In this document: piece by piece, positions 63,067-64,000 of the stretch
Layout: every line of letters begins with the position of its first letter
Numbering within the stretch: the stretch's first letter is position 1
Assembly (NCBI GenBank): GCA_023409975.1
Contig: JAEYQO010000056.1
Span: forward strand, 55,659 to 119,658
DNA from: Bacteroidota bacterium
GTDB taxonomy: Bacteria; Bacteroidota; Bacteroidia; Chitinophagales; Chitinophagaceae
Direction: 5' to 3'
Length of the DNA: 64,000 nt
Made by a program: the position numbers and the translations under genes
Notes under the pieces: model-generated
What the model saw: the letters and a program-made list of their open reading frames with translations, nothing else
The model's database searches: none
Told to the model about the DNA's origin: nothing

Positions 63067-64000
63067 ATGAAGAAGGTATTTATCTATTTGGCGATGCTGT
63101 TACAAAGCAGCATCGCCTTTTCCCAACAGAATGATTACGGGAAAGTCTGGGTACAAGGCACTTACAGGATATATACAAGTGCATTTGATGGTCCAGATGT
63201 ATTAAATAACATTTTGTTTTACTCTCCAAATATAATTCTCGACGGGGGGTGCTCTAATATATCTGATGCGAACGGTCAATTGATACTCATTTCTGATGGA
63301 TTCAGAATCTTTGATTTACAAGGAGACACAATTTTGAATGGTGGACAACTAGTTCAAAACGAAATGGTTTCATTTTACCAATCCTCACCATATAATCAGT
63401 CATCTATATTCTTACCCATGGGCAGTAATAAGTTTGTGTTGATCAACGCATCTGCTTCGGATTATGAAGTCAATACTTATTGGAAGCAGCCTTCAACCGG
63501 TAGGGCACTGTTCGATCTGCTTTTTTACAACCTGATCGACATGGATGCCCATAGTGGACAAGGGGCGGTGGTTCGGAAAATGCACCCTTTGTTGCAAGGG
63601 GTAGAATTAAGCAAATCGCAGATGATGGCTACCCGGCATGGAGACGGCAAAAGCTGGTGGCTATTGAAACAGGCCAGTGATACAAATATGGTTTATAAGT
63701 TCCTGATCACCGCAGATAGTATTTATGGACCGTTTGTTCAAGGGTTCTCTGAACCTCATTTTACCAAATGGGACATGTCAGGACAATCACAGTTTAGCCA
63801 GGACGGAACGCTATATGCGACGACCTGCAGGGGTGCGGGGAAGATATTTGTGGCTGAATTTGATCGTTGCAGCGGAGATCTGAGTAATCCAAGAGTTTTT
63901 GATCTGCCTGCTTATACATTTATCAATCCATGGGATAATACCCCGTTTGTGGACTCGTTTTCCGAAGGGCTCTGTTTTTCTCCCAATGGCAGGTTCATAT
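63067..64000 (+). CDS. Secreted beta-propeller-like protein, 3' truncated by window
   Basis: The frame is open from the ATG at 63067 to the window edge (311 codons seen). It starts with a signal peptide (MKKVFIYLAMLLQSSIAFSQ). The mature part has repeats like those of Bacteroidota proteins annotated with a T9SS C-terminal domain: FYSPNIILDGGCSNISDANGQLILISDG, ATRHGDGKSWWLLKQ, SEGLCFSPNGRF, with propeller-like strand spacing. It is probably a surface or secreted WD40-like protein; the C-terminal sorting domain, if any, is outside the window. An unusual hairpin lies inside its signal-peptide codons. Confidence 0.75.
   Translation, partial: MKKVFIYLAMLLQSSIAFSQQNDYGKVWVQGTYRIYTSAFDGPDVLNNILFYSPNIILDGGCSNISDANGQLILISDGFRIFDLQGDTILNGGQLVQNEMVSFYQSSPYNQSSIFLPMGSNKFVLINASASDYEVNTYWKQPSTGRALFDLLFYNLIDMDAHSGQGAVVRKMHPLLQGVELSKSQMMATRHGDGKSWWLLKQASDTNMVYKFLITADSIYGPFVQGFSEPHFTKWDMSGQSQFSQDGTLYATTCRGAGKIFVAEFDRCSGDLSNPRVFDLPAYTFINPWDNTPFVDSFSEGLCFSPNGRFI
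63090..63121 (+). other. Terminator-like hairpin inside the signal-peptide coding region
   Basis: GGCGATGCTG (63090-63099) and CAGCATCGCC (63108-63117) form a perfect 10-bp GC-rich stem with an 8-nt loop, followed by TTTT (63118-63121). It lies 24-55 bases into the coding region of the secreted protein. The hairpin could reduce expression or be a chance effect of codon choice. Confidence 0.6.

Overview
The window looks like a chromosomal segment of a Bacteroidota bacterium, most likely in or near the Chitinophagaceae; the family placement is inference. The phylum call rests on the TAnnTTTG promoter element upstream of many genes, a TamB/lipoprotein-TamL pair, a HmuY-like protein with a type IX secretion (T9SS) C-terminal domain next to a TonB-dependent receptor, a GSCFA protein, secreted YwqK/MORN repeats, DUF3857 proteins and a fused isobutyryl-CoA mutase (IcmF).

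Layout. 1-2.9 kb: recX end, apaG, typA. 2.9-8.8 kb, minus strand: gyrB, a monothiol thioredoxin-like protein, a MerR regulator with a long disordered N-terminus, a methionine-type aminotransferase and mannose-1-phosphate guanylyltransferase. 9.5-13.8 kb: a tight plus-strand run of cyclophilin, TIGR02757 protein, LpxH-like hydrolase, SixA phosphatase and a sugar-kinase-like/RapZ-C fusion. 13.8-19.7 kb: methylmalonyl-CoA epimerase with a 58-aa membrane protein, the iscS-iscU-iscA operon, three small secreted proteins, nfu and clpP. 19.9-36.2 kb: envelope biogenesis (GSCFA protein, bactofilin, yidC, tamL, tamB), IcmF and two small outer-membrane barrels. 37-42.5 kb: an accessory region with a lipoprotein, an FAD-linked oxidase, a truncated Rhs core running out of frame into a JAB-type toxin tip, then AT-rich putative immunity and unknown genes. 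43.3-54.7 kb: a secreted protein, gamma-carbonic anhydrase, a DPM1-like glycosyltransferase, thyA-folA, asd, a heme-uptake pair, korB and a flippase. 54.8-64 kb: a three-gene envelope operon (TPR-MORN protein plus two DUF3857 proteins, one with an intact and one with a lost transglutaminase triad), an AraC regulator and the start of a secreted protein.

The most unusual signal is not a gene. The three longest gene-free stretches (8797-9512, 36243-36976, 42486-43325) each contain arrays of short motifs spaced at exactly 11 bp. The motifs differ between arrays, but the 11-bp period, the intergenic location and occasional 6-7 bp phase slips are shared. Their function is unknown.

No tRNA, rRNA, CRISPR array or intact insertion sequence was recognised. 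All calls come from reading the sequence; no database search was run.
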